64,000 bases of DNA from Octadecabacter arcticus 238 (GTDB lineage: Bacteria; Pseudomonadota; Alphaproteobacteria; Rhodobacterales; Rhodobacteraceae), in assembly GCF_000155735.2 (NCBI RefSeq), contig NC_020908.1:4711501-4775500 (forward strand). Direction: 5' to 3'. A program made the position numbers and the translations under genes. The notes beneath the pieces are model-generated. The model searched no databases, had not been told where the DNA came from, and saw nothing but the letters and a program-made list of their open reading frames with translations. This document shows, piece by piece, positions 8,384 to 17,072 of this stretch; the first letter of the stretch is position 1; each line of letters starts with the position of its first letter.

Positions 8384-10639
8384 ATGGCAAACACGAAAGT
8401 TACGCGCGAAGACGCATTGGCATTCCATATGGATCCGACCCCCGGAAAGTGGGAAATTCAAGCGACGGTCCCGATGACAACGCAGCGCGATCTGTCTCTG
8501 GCCTATTCCCCCGGCGTCGCGGTCCCCTGTGAGGCAATCGCTGCAAACCCTGAACTCGCCTACGATTACACCAACAAAGGCAACCTTGTTGCGGTGATTT
8601 CAAACGGTACGGCGGTCCTTGGATTAGGGAATTTGGGTGCATTAGGGTCGAAACCTGTGATGGAAGGTAAGGCGGTTTTATTCAAACGCTTTGCCGATGT
8701 GAACTCTATCGACATTGAGCTCGATACTGAGGATCCCGACGAATTCTGCAATGCCGTGCGCCTGATGGGACCGACATTTGGCGGCATCAACCTCGAAGAT
8801 ATCAAAGCGCCAGAATGTTTTATCATCGAACAACGCCTGAAGGAAGAAATGGACATTCCGGTGTTTCATGACGACCAGCATGGAACGGCCGTCATCTGCG
8901 CCGCTGGCTTGATCAATGCGCTGAAAATCTCTGGTAAGAAAATCGAAGACGTTAAGATCGTGCTGAATGGCGCAGGTGCGGCGGGCATCGCGTGCCTTGA
9001 ATTGCTCAAATCAATGGGCGCGACCCACAACAACTGCATCATGTGCGACACCAAGGGCGTGATCTTTCAGGGTCGCACCGAAGGCATGAACCAGTGGAAA
9101 TCTGCCCACGCCGCCGTAACGGACACCCGCACCTTGGCACAGGCAATTGATGGCTGCGATGTCTTCCTCGGCGTGTCTGCCAAGGGAGCCGTGACGCAAG
9201 AAATGGTTCAATCGATGGCACCAAACGCCGTCATCTTCGCTATGGCGAACCCCGACCCTGAGATTACCCCAGAAGAAGTCCACGCCGTTCGCAGCGACGT
9301 TATCGTCGCGACTGGTCGCAGCGATTATCCGAACCAAGTGAACAACGTTCTTGGGTTTCCCTACCTGTTTCGTGGGGCCCTCGACATTCATGCGCGTGCC
9401 ATCAACGACGAAATGAAGATCGCTTGTGCCAATGCCTTAGCGCAACTCGCCCGTGAAGATGTGCCGGACGAAGTTGCGCTCGCTTACGGGCGAAAGCTAA
9501 CATTCGGGCGTGATTACATCATTCCAACGCCGTTCGATCCGCGCTTGATACATGTCATCCCGCCCGCCGTTGCGCGGGCTGGTATGGACACCGGCGTCGC
9601 GCGACGCCAGATTGTCGATATCGAAGGCTATGAAGAATCTCTTAAAACGCGGATGGATCCCACGGCGTCCATCCTGCGCGGCATCAACGCACGTGCACGC
9701 GCAAATCAGCATACGATCGTTTTTGCCGAAGGCGACGATCCGCGTATCTTGCGTGCTGCGGTCTTGTATCAACGTTCCGGTTTTGGCCGCGCGCTCGTTG
9801 TCGGGCGGGAGGATGATGTCAAAACCAAGCTCACTCTTGAAGGGCTCGGTGATGCCGTTTCCGAACTGACGATCGTCAACGCGGCAAACACTGAACACCT
9901 CGATGAATATAAAGAATTCTTGTACAATCGCCTGCAACGCAAGGGCCACGACAGCAGCGACATTCACCGCTTGGCAAACCGCGACCGTCATGTGTTTGCG
10001 TCGTTGATGTTGGCCCACGGCCACGCCGATGGCATGGTGACTGGCGCGACCCGTAAATCCGCCCATGTGCTTGAGTTGATTAACCACGTATTCGACGCTG
10101 GCCCCCATGATGGCGCAGTGGGTGTGACGGCTGTCCTGAACAAAGGAAAGATCGTATTGATCGCAGACACATTGGTTCATGAATGGCCCGATGAAAACGA
10201 TCTGGCCGACATTGCCGAACGCGGAGCCTACGTCGCGCGCCGTCTTGGGTTGGAACCACGCGTCGCATTCCTGTCATTCTCGACCTTCGGATACCCGATC
10301 TCCGAGCGGGCCGAAAAAATGCACAAAGCGACGAACGTGCTTGATGAGCGAAGTGTTGATTTTGAATACGAGGGCGAAATGACCGTTGATGTGGCGCTCA
10401 ATACCAAGGCGCAAGAGGCGTATCCGTTTTCGCGTTTGACAGGGCCAGCCAATGTCTTGGTCGTTCCGGCGCGCCACTCTGCCTCGATTTCTGTCAAGTT
10501 AATGCAAGAAATGGCCGGAGCGACTGTGATTGGCCCGATCCTTGCTGGCATCGATAAACCGATCCAGATTTGCTCCACGGGCAGTACGGTGAACGACATC
10601 CTAAACATGGCCGTTCTCGCGTCGAGTACGGCAAGATAA
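8384..10639 (+). CDS. maeB: NADP-dependent malic enzyme with phosphotransacetylase-like C-terminal domain
   Basis: The 751-residue protein is a two-domain malic enzyme. The N-terminal half has YSPGVAVPC, the catalytic region with VFHDDQHGTAVI, and a Rossmann motif (NGAGAAGIACLELL). The C-terminal 320 residues resemble phosphate acetyltransferase (MVTGATRKSAHVLELINHV; ARHSASISVKLMQEM). It converts malate to pyruvate and CO2 with NADP+; the second domain is thought to be regulatory, for example sensing acetyl-CoA. The frame is open from 8258, but MANTKVTREDALAFH at 8384 has a GGAGAG ribosome-binding site and matches family N-termini. It is divergent from mutS. Confidence 0.93.
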   Translation: MANTKVTREDALAFHMDPTPGKWEIQATVPMTTQRDLSLAYSPGVAVPCEAIAANPELAYDYTNKGNLVAVISNGTAVLGLGNLGALGSKPVMEGKAVLFKRFADVNSIDIELDTEDPDEFCNAVRLMGPTFGGINLEDIKAPECFIIEQRLKEEMDIPVFHDDQHGTAVICAAGLINALKISGKKIEDVKIVLNGAGAAGIACLELLKSMGATHNNCIMCDTKGVIFQGRTEGMNQWKSAHAAVTDTRTLAQAIDGCDVFLGVSAKGAVTQEMVQSMAPNAVIFAMANPDPEITPEEVHAVRSDVIVATGRSDYPNQVNNVLGFPYLFRGALDIHARAINDEMKIACANALAQLAREDVPDEVALAYGRKLTFGRDYIIPTPFDPRLIHVIPPAVARAGMDTGVARRQIVDIEGYEESLKTRMDPTASILRGINARARANQHTIVFAEGDDPRILRAAVLYQRSGFGRALVVGREDDVKTKLTLEGLGDAVSELTIVNAANTEHLDEYKEFLYNRLQRKGHDSSDIHRLANRDRHVFASLMLAHGHADGMVTGATRKSAHVLELINHVFDAGPHDGAVGVTAVLNKGKIVLIADTLVHEWPDENDLADIAERGAYVARRLGLEPRVAFLSFSTFGYPISERAEKMHKATNVLDERSVDFEYEGEMTVDVALNTKAQEAYPFSRLTGPANVLVVPARHSASISVKLMQEMAGATVIGPILAGIDKPIQICSTGSTVNDILNMAVLASSTAR

Positions 10640-10655
10640 ACCGGAAAGATCAGCC

Positions 10656-11522
10656 ATGACCATCTGGAACTTAGGCTCCATTAATGCGGATATTGTCTAT
10701 TCGGTTCCGCACATCCCCAGCCCTGGTGAAACGCTTGCCAGCACAGGCCGCGCAGTTTTTCTGGGCGGTAAAGGTGCAAACATGTCCGTTGCCGCCGCCC
10801 GCGCCGCCGCCCGTGTTGCCCACATCGGCGCAGTTGGCGCCGATGGGCGCTGGGCCGTTGAACGGCTGCTGGAATACGGTGTTGATACACGCCATATCGT
10901 TGAAATCGATGTTGAAACAGCGCAAGCGATTATTGCGGTTGATACAAATGGCGAAAACATCATCATTTTGCACCAAGGGGCCAACGTCAAAATCCCTACC
11001 CACGTGTTAGAACAGGCACTAACGCAGGCCGAAACCGGTGATGCATTGGTTTTTCAGAACGAAACCAACCTGCAAGTGCAAGCCGCCTCACTCGCCGCAA
11101 AGATGGGTCTGCGCGTGGCCTATGCCGCCGCACCGTTTGACTCTGGCGCGGTGATGGCGGTGCTCCCTTACCTTGATTTTCTGATCCTGAACGAAGTCGA
11201 AGCCGCGCAGTTAAAAGACACGACTGGACAAGGCCCGCAAGATATTCCCGTCAAAGACGTCATTGTCACGCTCGGCGCAAAGGGTGCCACTTGGTTTGGC
11301 CCCGACGGTCCGATCAATGTTCCTGCCCACAAAGTGACGCCCATAGATACCACTGGCGCCGGTGATACCTTCACGGGCTACGTTCTTGCGGGTCTTGATC
11401 GGGGCCAACCCATGTTGCAAGCCATGCAAATGGCGTCCAAAGCAGCCGCAATCATGGTCATGCGACGGGGTACCGCCGACGTGATACCTGATTTAGCGGA
11501 TGTTCAATCCTTTAGTGATTGA
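10656..11522 (+). CDS. PfkB family carbohydrate kinase, ribokinase-like
   Basis: The 288-residue protein has both PfkB signatures. One is the N-terminal glycine-rich GGKGANMSVAAARA near residue 37. The other is the C-terminal DTTGAGDTFTGYVLAGL near residue 230, with the catalytic Asp in GAGD. The closest family by motif is ribokinase (D-ribose to ribose-5-phosphate), but substrate cannot be fixed by eye and a nucleoside or other sugar kinase is possible. It starts 16 bp after maeB, so the two may be co-transcribed. Its last bases overlap the convergent msrA remnant. Confidence 0.85.
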   Translation: MTIWNLGSINADIVYSVPHIPSPGETLASTGRAVFLGGKGANMSVAAARAAARVAHIGAVGADGRWAVERLLEYGVDTRHIVEIDVETAQAIIAVDTNGENIIILHQGANVKIPTHVLEQALTQAETGDALVFQNETNLQVQAASLAAKMGLRVAYAAAPFDSGAVMAVLPYLDFLILNEVEAAQLKDTTGQGPQDIPVKDVIVTLGAKGATWFGPDGPINVPAHKVTPIDTTGAGDTFTGYVLAGLDRGQPMLQAMQMASKAAAIMVMRRGTADVIPDLADVQSFSD

Positions 11523-12177
11523 TGAATGGTGCATTGCTGCCCCAAAGCTGTTCAACCCGCGCGTCACGTCCGCAAGCGTCACGATAAAACGCATAGGCCT
11601 CCGCTTCGGTCTTAATTCCGCGCCGTGTGACGACCCGGTTCTGACCTTTGTAATAGTCCTGATGGTATTCTTCCGCATCGGTGAACGTCGAAGCCGCCAA
11701 TATCGGGGTTACGATTTGTTGTCCCAACTCTGATTGCGCGGCTGACAATGCCGCCTGTGCCGCTTGTTGTTGCGCCGTGTTAGATACGAAAATTGCTGTA
11801 CGATAGCTGTCGCCACGGTCACAAAATTACCCACCGGCATCCGTTGGATCGACAGACCGGAAAAACAGATCATAAATCTGGCGGGCAGAAACTTGGTCGG
11901 CGTCGTAGCGGATTTCTACAGCCTCATAATGGCCCGTGCCGCCGCCGGTAACTTGGCTATATGTCGGGTTGGCCGTGGTTCCGCCGGTATATCCAGACGT
12001 GACCTCGGTTACGCCGGTCACTTTCTCAAAATCGCTTTCGACGCACCAGAAACAGCCGCCCGCGACGGTAATCGTCTGCATGTCGCGCGCCTCCGCTTTG
12101 CCAGCAAGCATCAATGTTGCTGCTCCAATCGCTGCCGCCAGCGCCACGGTCTTCAGATTTCGCATCATCGAAGTCAT
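11512..12177 (-). pseudogene. msrA: Peptide-methionine (S)-S-oxide reductase, frameshifted
   Basis: The first 116 codons give a signal peptide ([22 protein letters not shown], cut short here) and the MsrA catalytic motif [14 protein letters not shown]. The frame then stops at 11827-11829 just after DPTDAGG. The rest of the protein (FCDRGDSYRTAIFVSN, then FTDAEEYHQDYYKG and the C-terminal NH) continues in another frame down to 11512. One missing base at about 11829 (a CAA Gln codon reading AA) explains the break. MsrA repairs oxidised methionine; the signal peptide suggests a periplasmic form. This is either a recent pseudogene or a sequencing error. It overlaps the kinase gene end by 11 bp. 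Confidence 0.85.
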
Positions 12178-12926
12178 TTGGTGTCTCCCTTTGCGCTATC
12201 ATCGCGTCCAACTCATCCACGCGCAATTCACTGGACCGTGTCCTCACGCGCTGTTTACCTCTTGGAACAATCGGCGCTGCGCCGTAGCGTCCCTGCATGA
12301 CCGATAAAATCACCACCCACACCGCCGAAGACGATCCACGCAATCAGACCATTCTGATCTGGATCAACGGCACCTTGACCCCGCGCGCGCAAGCAACGGT
12401 AAGCGTTTATGACTCCGGCTTCATGCTCGGTGATGGTGTGTGGGAAGGGATGCGGCTTTATGATGGCAATTGGGCCTTCATGGATGAACATATCGACCGC
12501 CTGTTTGAAGCCGCAAAAGCCATTGATCTTGATATTGGTATGGATCGAAACGGTGTAATTTCCGCTGTGTTAGAGACGCAATCGGCCAATGCCATGCACA
12601 CCGACGTCCACTGTCGGTTGATGATTACGCGCGGTATTAAGATATTGCCGTTCCAGCATCCCTCCCTCAGCCGGTCTGGCCCGACGATGGTTATTATCAT
12701 GGAACATTCTATCCCGAAATTGCCGCGCCCTATCACTCTTGCGACCGTCCCGCATCAACGCGGTTTGCCGATGACACAGGACCCGAAACTCAACTCTCAT
12801 TCCAAGCTCAATTGTATCCTTGCCTGCATCGCAGCTGAAAAGGCCGGCGCGGACGAGGCCCTGATGCTCGACGTTCATGGCTTCGTGAACACCACCAACG
12901 CCTGTAACTTTTTTATCGTTCGAAAG

Positions 12927-14059
12927 TGTATAGGTTCAGGTGTTTTGAGACTCACACGACTTTGGCCTGAGTGATTCGAATGTACTCCATTGGTGTCTTG
13001 CCTTTCAAGGCATGATGAGGCCTGAATGTGTTGTATTTATTGACGGCTTTTCGAAGTTCAAACCGCATCGCTCCTATGCTGTCGGCAATGAGATCACGAC
13101 ATGCATAGAACTCTTCGCGGAAGGTGCGGTTACCGCGCTCGACACCACCGTTGTATTTTGGCCTTGCTGGCGGCAGCACAATGAGCGGGATCTCCATCTG
13201 TTCGCACGCTGTCTCAAAATCGGCCATAAACTCAGACCCGCCATCGACTTGAATTGAGATGATCTTATAGGGAGCTATTTCCACGAGTTCTTGCAAAAAC
13301 CGTTTGGCAGAGCGTGCCGTGGCATTCGAATAAACTTGCGCGTGGATATGCTTGCTACACCTCTCCCAGGCTTGAAAGTGTTTGCACGTGACGCCGTTCT
13401 TCGTGGCAGTCATATGATCGATCTGCACACGCTCGCCAACCACAATATCTTTGTAATCCCTATATTTCCATCCCTTGGCATGCCCCTTGGAAAAATTACG
13501 CTTGCGCTTTTGGGGCGCAGATCTTGATCGTGTGATCAGGCCTTTTTTCCTTAGAAAGCTCAAAATGCGCCCCACGGTGCTATCGCTCATGGTTTGCTTT
13601 TTGTCGCGACGCAAGATGGCCCCTATTTTCTCCTTACCGTAGGTTTCATTGTCGCGGCGGGCCTCAAGCACCAATTGCTTTTCTGCCTCGCCCCACTGTG
13701 ACTTGTTGCAGCGTTTGGGAGCCTTTGAAGGCGGTATGATTGCCTGCGCCAAAACCTTCAAAATACGCTTGTGACGGTAATATGTCGCGCGCGAGATGCC
13801 GACGAATTCAGCGCACTTTGATAGAGAAACGCCCTCTGTACGTAAGTCGTCCCATTGCCGAACCTGACCTTCGTATTTGATACGGTACACGTCCAAACAT
13901 TCTTGTGTCCGCGCCCAAGCATAAAGTTTATAAACGTTCTTGTGCAGTCCGATGATTTGCATATTGGCCTCGTGAGCTGGTTTCTTTCAATTCTCAGTCT
14001 CCGAGGTCGCCTAAATCTTGGCAACAAAATTTTGTCTCACATCTATCTGAACTTATTCA
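12927..14059 (-). mobile_element. Insertion sequence, IS481/IS3-like (1133 bp, AAAG target duplication)
   Basis: The boundaries are read from the interrupted aminotransferase. AAAG occurs at 12923-12926 and again at 14060-14063. The ends form imperfect inverted repeats starting TGTATAGGTTCAG on the left and TGAATAAGTTCAG on the complementary right end. The element holds one complete transposase gene on the minus strand. A single long DDE transposase gene, ends beginning TG and a 4-bp duplication fit the IS481 group; an IS3-like element without a separate orfA is the alternative. Confidence 0.88.
12952..13962 (-). CDS. DDE transposase of the 12.9-kb insertion sequence
   Basis: The 336-residue protein has an N-terminal helix-turn-helix region (GVSLSKCAEFVGISRATYYR) and an integrase-core catalytic domain. 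The acidic triad is visible: Asp in RVQIDHM, Asp in SIQVDGGSEF, and Glu in YNGGVERGN, with 34 residues between the last two. A basic segment, QKRKRNFSKGHAKGWK, precedes the core. The reading frame is intact and ends 25 bp from the left end of the element, so it may be active. Family assignment IS481 versus IS3 is uncertain. Confidence 0.88.
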   Translation of the reverse strand: MQIIGLHKNVYKLYAWARTQECLDVYRIKYEGQVRQWDDLRTEGVSLSKCAEFVGISRATYYRHKRILKVLAQAIIPPSKAPKRCNKSQWGEAEKQLVLEARRDNETYGKEKIGAILRRDKKQTMSDSTVGRILSFLRKKGLITRSRSAPQKRKRNFSKGHAKGWKYRDYKDIVVGERVQIDHMTATKNGVTCKHFQAWERCSKHIHAQVYSNATARSAKRFLQELVEIAPYKIISIQVDGGSEFMADFETACEQMEIPLIVLPPARPKYNGGVERGNRTFREEFYACRDLIADSIGAMRFELRKAVNKYNTFRPHHALKGKTPMEYIRITQAKVV

Positions 14060-14345
14060 AAAGGGTGCGGTTTGGACAAGCACGGGCGATTATTGCATGA
14101 ACGGAATCACCTGCCAAAAGGTGATCGATCTGTGCCGCGCGAACGACATCCCTGCGTATGAACACAACTTTTCGCTGGTCGATACATACGGCGCGGATGA
14201 AGCGTTTTTGACAGGAACCTTTGGCGCGCAAACTCCGGTCAGCATTATCGACGGGCGTCAGATTGGGACTGGTGACATGGGTCCGATCACAAAACAGATC
14301 CGCGACCTCTATAAGGCGCTGATTCTGGCTGAAACGGCGGGCTGA

Positions 14346-14390
14346 AGTTTTGTACAAACCATGCACCCCCCTGTCAGAGTTTTGTACAAA
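14346..14390. promoter_or_regulatory. Pair of identical AGTTTTGTACAAA sites, candidate operator
   Basis: The 13-mer AGTTTTGTACAAA occurs at 14346-14358 and 14378-14390, 32 bp apart, or about three helical turns. Each contains the perfect palindrome TTTGTACAAA. They fill the short gap between the broken aminotransferase and the sulfotransferase-like gene at 14403. Two identical palindromes on the same DNA face just upstream of a start codon suggest a repressor or activator site; no regulator is identified. Confidence 0.5.
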
Positions 14391-14402
14391 TTCGAGTGAA
14401 AC

Positions 14403-15104
14403 ATGAAAATTGCCGTCTGGTCCGGCCCGCGCAACCTGTCGACAGCGCTTATGTACTCCTTCGCAAATCGCGCCGATTTCACCGCTATGGACGAACCGTT
14501 TTATGCCCCCTATCTAGCGGCATCTGGGCTGGACCACCCCATGTCGGATGCGATCCTAACGGCCCATGAAACTGGCCCGCAACTCGTGGCGACGGCCTGC
14601 GCGAATGACGGCGAGAAAGCGCATAAGTATATGAAACATATGCCACATCATATGCTGGACGGCTTCCCGTTGGACTGGACCAAAGACTGTGTAAACATCC
14701 ACCTGATCCGCCACCCTGCCCGTGTCATCGCCAGTTACGCCGCCAAACGGGAAAACCCGACGCTCCACGACATTGGATATCCCCAGCAATTGGCCCTGTT
14801 TAAGCGGATTGGTGGGCACGTTGTCGACAGCTCCGAGATCCGACAAGATCCTGAAAAGGCTTTAAAAAACCTATGTTTGATGATTGGGGTTCTATTCGAT
14901 TTCGCGATGTTGTCATGGCCCAATGGTCCCCGCTCCTTTGATGGAATTTGGGCGTCTCATTGGTATCGAGCCGTGCATCAAAGTACTGGTTTTGCGGGGC
15001 CGGAAGGGGATTTACCAGAGCTTACCGGACCGCATCGCGCCCTGTGCATTGAAACACTGCCCTACTATTGCGATCTTCTGTCCAACAAAACCACGCTCAT
15101 CTGA
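14403..15104 (+). CDS. Sulfotransferase-like P-loop protein
   Basis: The 233-residue protein begins MKIAVWSGPRNLSTALMYSF, which has the form of the 5'-phosphosulfate-binding loop of sulfotransferase-family proteins. It later has NIHLIRHPARVIASYAAKR, which resembles the 3'-phosphate-binding Arg/Ser segment. Roseobacter proteins of this kind are often encoded next to a class IV aminotransferase, as here. The acceptor substrate is unknown and true sulfotransferase activity is unproven. The C-terminus (LPYYCDLLSNKTTLI) ends near the expected length, so I treat the gene as intact. Confidence 0.72.
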   Translation: MKIAVWSGPRNLSTALMYSFANRADFTAMDEPFYAPYLAASGLDHPMSDAILTAHETGPQLVATACANDGEKAHKYMKHMPHHMLDGFPLDWTKDCVNIHLIRHPARVIASYAAKRENPTLHDIGYPQQLALFKRIGGHVVDSSEIRQDPEKALKNLCLMIGVLFDFAMLSWPNGPRSFDGIWASHWYRAVHQSTGFAGPEGDLPELTGPHRALCIETLPYYCDLLSNKTTLI

Positions 15105-15114
15105 TACTGGTGGC

Positions 15115-15213
15115 ATGGCGACCGGCGTATTTGAATACACGCTTGGCGCTATGGAAGACGGCCTAATCAAGCCCGATGGCAACCTCGTAATGACAGTTGT
15201 GACCGCCCAGTAA
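15115..15213 (+). other. Short open frame, possible gene remnant (32 residues)
   Basis: After the sulfotransferase-like gene, a frame reads MATGVFEYTLGAMEDG and ends LVMTVVTAQ before a strong terminator. It has no clear ribosome-binding site. It may be the C-terminal end of a deleted gene or chance coding. I do not recognise it. Confidence 0.25.
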
Positions 15214-15234
15214 CCTTTGTTCTTCACAAGTACC

Positions 15235-15268
15235 AAGCCCGGACCCCATCACTGCGCCCGGGCTTTTC
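15235..15268. terminator. Hairpin terminator, possibly bidirectional
   Basis: AAGCCCGG at 15235-15242 pairs with CCGGGCTT at 15258-15265, followed by TTTTCTCTTTT on the plus strand. It lies between the plus-strand sulfotransferase region and the end of the minus-strand argG, so it can serve both. Confidence 0.8.
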
Positions 15269-15272
15269 TCTT

Positions 15273-16505
15273 TTATTTCAGCCGCTTATTACGTGCCGCC
15301 AGAAGCTTAAGCCGCAGCGCGTTCAACTGAATGAAACCTGCAGCGTCCTTTTGATCGTATGCACCGCCGTCGTCTTCGAACGTCACATGCGCCTCTGAAT
15401 ACAGCGAATGATCGGACCAACGACCAACCGTTCTGGCCGATCCTTTGTAGAGCTTTAGCTTCACGGTTCCGGTCACATGCTCCTGTGATTTATCAATCGC
15501 GGCTTGTAACATTTCGCGCTCAGGCGAGTACCAGAAACCGTTGTAAATCAGCTCAGCGTAGCGTGGCATCAGCTCGTCTTTCAGATGCGCAGCGCCGCGA
15601 TCGAGCGTGATGGATTCAATCCCACGATGCGCCTCAAGCAGCAGCGTGCCACCGGGCGTTTCATATATGCCACGGGACTTCATGCCCACGAAACGACCCT
15701 CAACCAGATCAAGGCGACCACAGCCGTGATTTCCGCCTAACTCATTGAGTTTAGTAAGGATTGTAGCTGGCGACATCGCCTCACCATTGATCGAAACAGC
15801 ATCGCCACGCTCAAATCCGATCTCTACAAACTCGGGCGTATCTGGTGCGTCTTCTGGCGCAACTGTGCGCTGATAAACGTAATCTGGTGCCATCTCTGCG
15901 GGGTCTTCAAGAACCTTACCTTCGGATGATGTGTGCAGCAGATTTGCATCGACAGAAAACGGCGCTTCGCCGCGTTTGTCTTTTGCGACTGGGATTTGAT
16001 GTTCTTCGGCGAACTCCAGCAGTTTCGTGCGGCTGGACAAGTCCCACTCACGCCACGGCGCGATGACTTTAATATCGGGATTCAGCGCATAAGCAGCCAG
16101 TTCGAACCGCACTTGGTCGTTGCCTTTTCCGGTCGCGCCATGGGCCACCGCATCTGCGCCGACTTCTGCCGCAATTTCAACCAAACGCTTTGAAATCAAG
16201 GGTCTAGCGATTGATGTGCCCAGTAAATACAGCCCCTCGTAGACCGCGTTTGCGCGAAACATCGGGAAAACGAAATCGCGAACGAATTCTTCACGGACGT
16301 CTTCGATATAGATATTCTCAGGCGGGATGCCCATAAGCTCAGCTTTGACGCGCGCCGGCTCAAGTTCCTCACCTTGGCCGAGATCGGCGGTGAACGTAAC
16401 GACCTCACAGCCGTATTCCGTCTGCAACCATTTCAAAATGATCGAGGTGTCCAAACCGCCGGAATAGGCGAGGACGACTTTTTTGGGTGCGGTGACTTTA
16501 GACAT
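15273..16505 (-). CDS. argG: Argininosuccinate synthase
   Basis: The 410-residue protein starts [21 protein letters not shown], where AYSGGLDTS is the ATP-pyrophosphatase loop of the family. It also has [14 protein letters not shown], the citrulline/aspartate-binding region. It joins citrulline and aspartate with ATP in arginine biosynthesis. The frame opens seven codons further upstream, but 16505 is the conventional start. The gene is alone on the minus strand; argJ, another arginine gene, is at 50.1 kb. It is complete. Confidence 0.96.
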   Translation of the reverse strand: MSKVTAPKKVVLAYSGGLDTSIILKWLQTEYGCEVVTFTADLGQGEELEPARVKAELMGIPPENIYIEDVREEFVRDFVFPMFRANAVYEGLYLLGTSIARPLISKRLVEIAAEVGADAVAHGATGKGNDQVRFELAAYALNPDIKVIAPWREWDLSSRTKLLEFAEEHQIPVAKDKRGEAPFSVDANLLHTSSEGKVLEDPAEMAPDYVYQRTVAPEDAPDTPEFVEIGFERGDAVSINGEAMSPATILTKLNELGGNHGCGRLDLVEGRFVGMKSRGIYETPGGTLLLEAHRGIESITLDRGAAHLKDELMPRYAELIYNGFWYSPEREMLQAAIDKSQEHVTGTVKLKLYKGSARTVGRWSDHSLYSEAHVTFEDDGGAYDQKDAAGFIQLNALRLKLLAARNKRLK

Positions 16506-16557
16506 TGGCGCAAGGCTCCTGAGCATTTATCGCTCGCGGGTTACTCCGATTTCTGCG

Positions 16558-17001
16558 CTAGAGCAAGCTGGCCACGAACGTAGCGTCACCATCATTGGAC
16601 AATAGGGCAGGGGCGTCGTTCATCGGAACCCAAACAGCGGTGTGACTGTCTTCCAAAGGGGGGCCCAAACACAGCGTCGGTCGCGACCAATAGATCGTAC
16701 AAATTTTCTCCGCCCACATGTCGTAGTCCGGCATAAAAACAAAGCGTTTGTAGACCCCTATGCGACGCGGCTTGCCCATCCGCCAGCCGGTTTCTTCCAT
16801 AACTTCACGATGCAGCGCCGGCAAGATTTGCTCACCCGCATCGATCCCACCACCCGGCAGTTGGATTTCAGGATGTTCGAGCCGTGTCCCGTCTTGCACC
16901 GTCAGCAGTAAATCATGCCCGCGTTGCAAGATTACGTAGGCGCCGGGGCGCGGCGTATAGTGCATGGCTGGGTCAACCCGTTCGCCGTACCGTTTGATCA
17001 T
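16558..17001 (-). CDS. NUDIX hydrolase
   Basis: The 147-residue protein contains a perfect NUDIX box, from GGIDAGEQ through REVMEETGW at about residues 52-74, preceded by the substrate-loop segment EIQLPGGG. NUDIX enzymes hydrolyse nucleoside diphosphates linked to another group; the exact substrate is unclear. The frame is open to 17073, but the start at 17001 has the ribosome-binding site AGGAA and removes a tail unlike the family. It is divergent from hslO, with starts 71 bp apart. Confidence 0.85.
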   Translation of the reverse strand: MIKRYGERVDPAMHYTPRPGAYVILQRGHDLLLTVQDGTRLEHPEIQLPGGGIDAGEQILPALHREVMEETGWRMGKPRRIGVYKRFVFMPDYDMWAEKICTIYWSRPTLCLGPPLEDSHTAVWVPMNDAPALLSNDGDATFVASLL

Positions 17002-17072
17002 GCCCTTTTTCCTCGCCTTGTGGCACCTATATGGACGCGGTATGCCAACCTTGGACTTGTTAGGAAACCCCA

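Larger units (their letters stand above)
12297..14345 (+). pseudogene. Class IV aminotransferase (branched-chain or D-amino-acid type) split by an insertion sequence
   Basis: Codons 1-210 (12297-12926) encode a fold-type IV PLP aminotransferase with YDSGFMLGDGVWEGMR, the probable PLP-lysine segment NSHSKLNCILA, and GFVNTTNACNFFIV. An insertion sequence lies at 12927-14059. After its 4-bp duplicated target the same frame resumes (GAVWTSTGDYCMNGITC) to the stop at 14345. Removing the element and one AAAG copy gives an intact frame of 303 residues with no other lesion, so the insertion is recent. The truncated N-terminal protein would lack the C-terminal cofactor and substrate residues. Branched-chain and D-amino-acid aminotransferases cannot be separated by eye. 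Confidence 0.9.

Noticed and set aside
9497..10180. Long minus-strand open frame of 227 codons inside the malic enzyme gene
   Set aside because: It lies wholly antisense to conserved coding sequence, has no motif and mirrors the codon bias of maeB.
12927..14059. Integrase-core protein as a possible phage integrase or genomic-island marker
   Set aside because: It is a DDE transposase bounded by its own inverted repeats and a 4-bp duplication; no tyrosine recombinase, tRNA or attachment site is near.
15115..15213. Continuation of the sulfotransferase-like gene in another frame
   Set aside because: The sulfotransferase frame already ends with a plausible C-terminus, and the 32-residue frame shows no recognisable family match to extend it.
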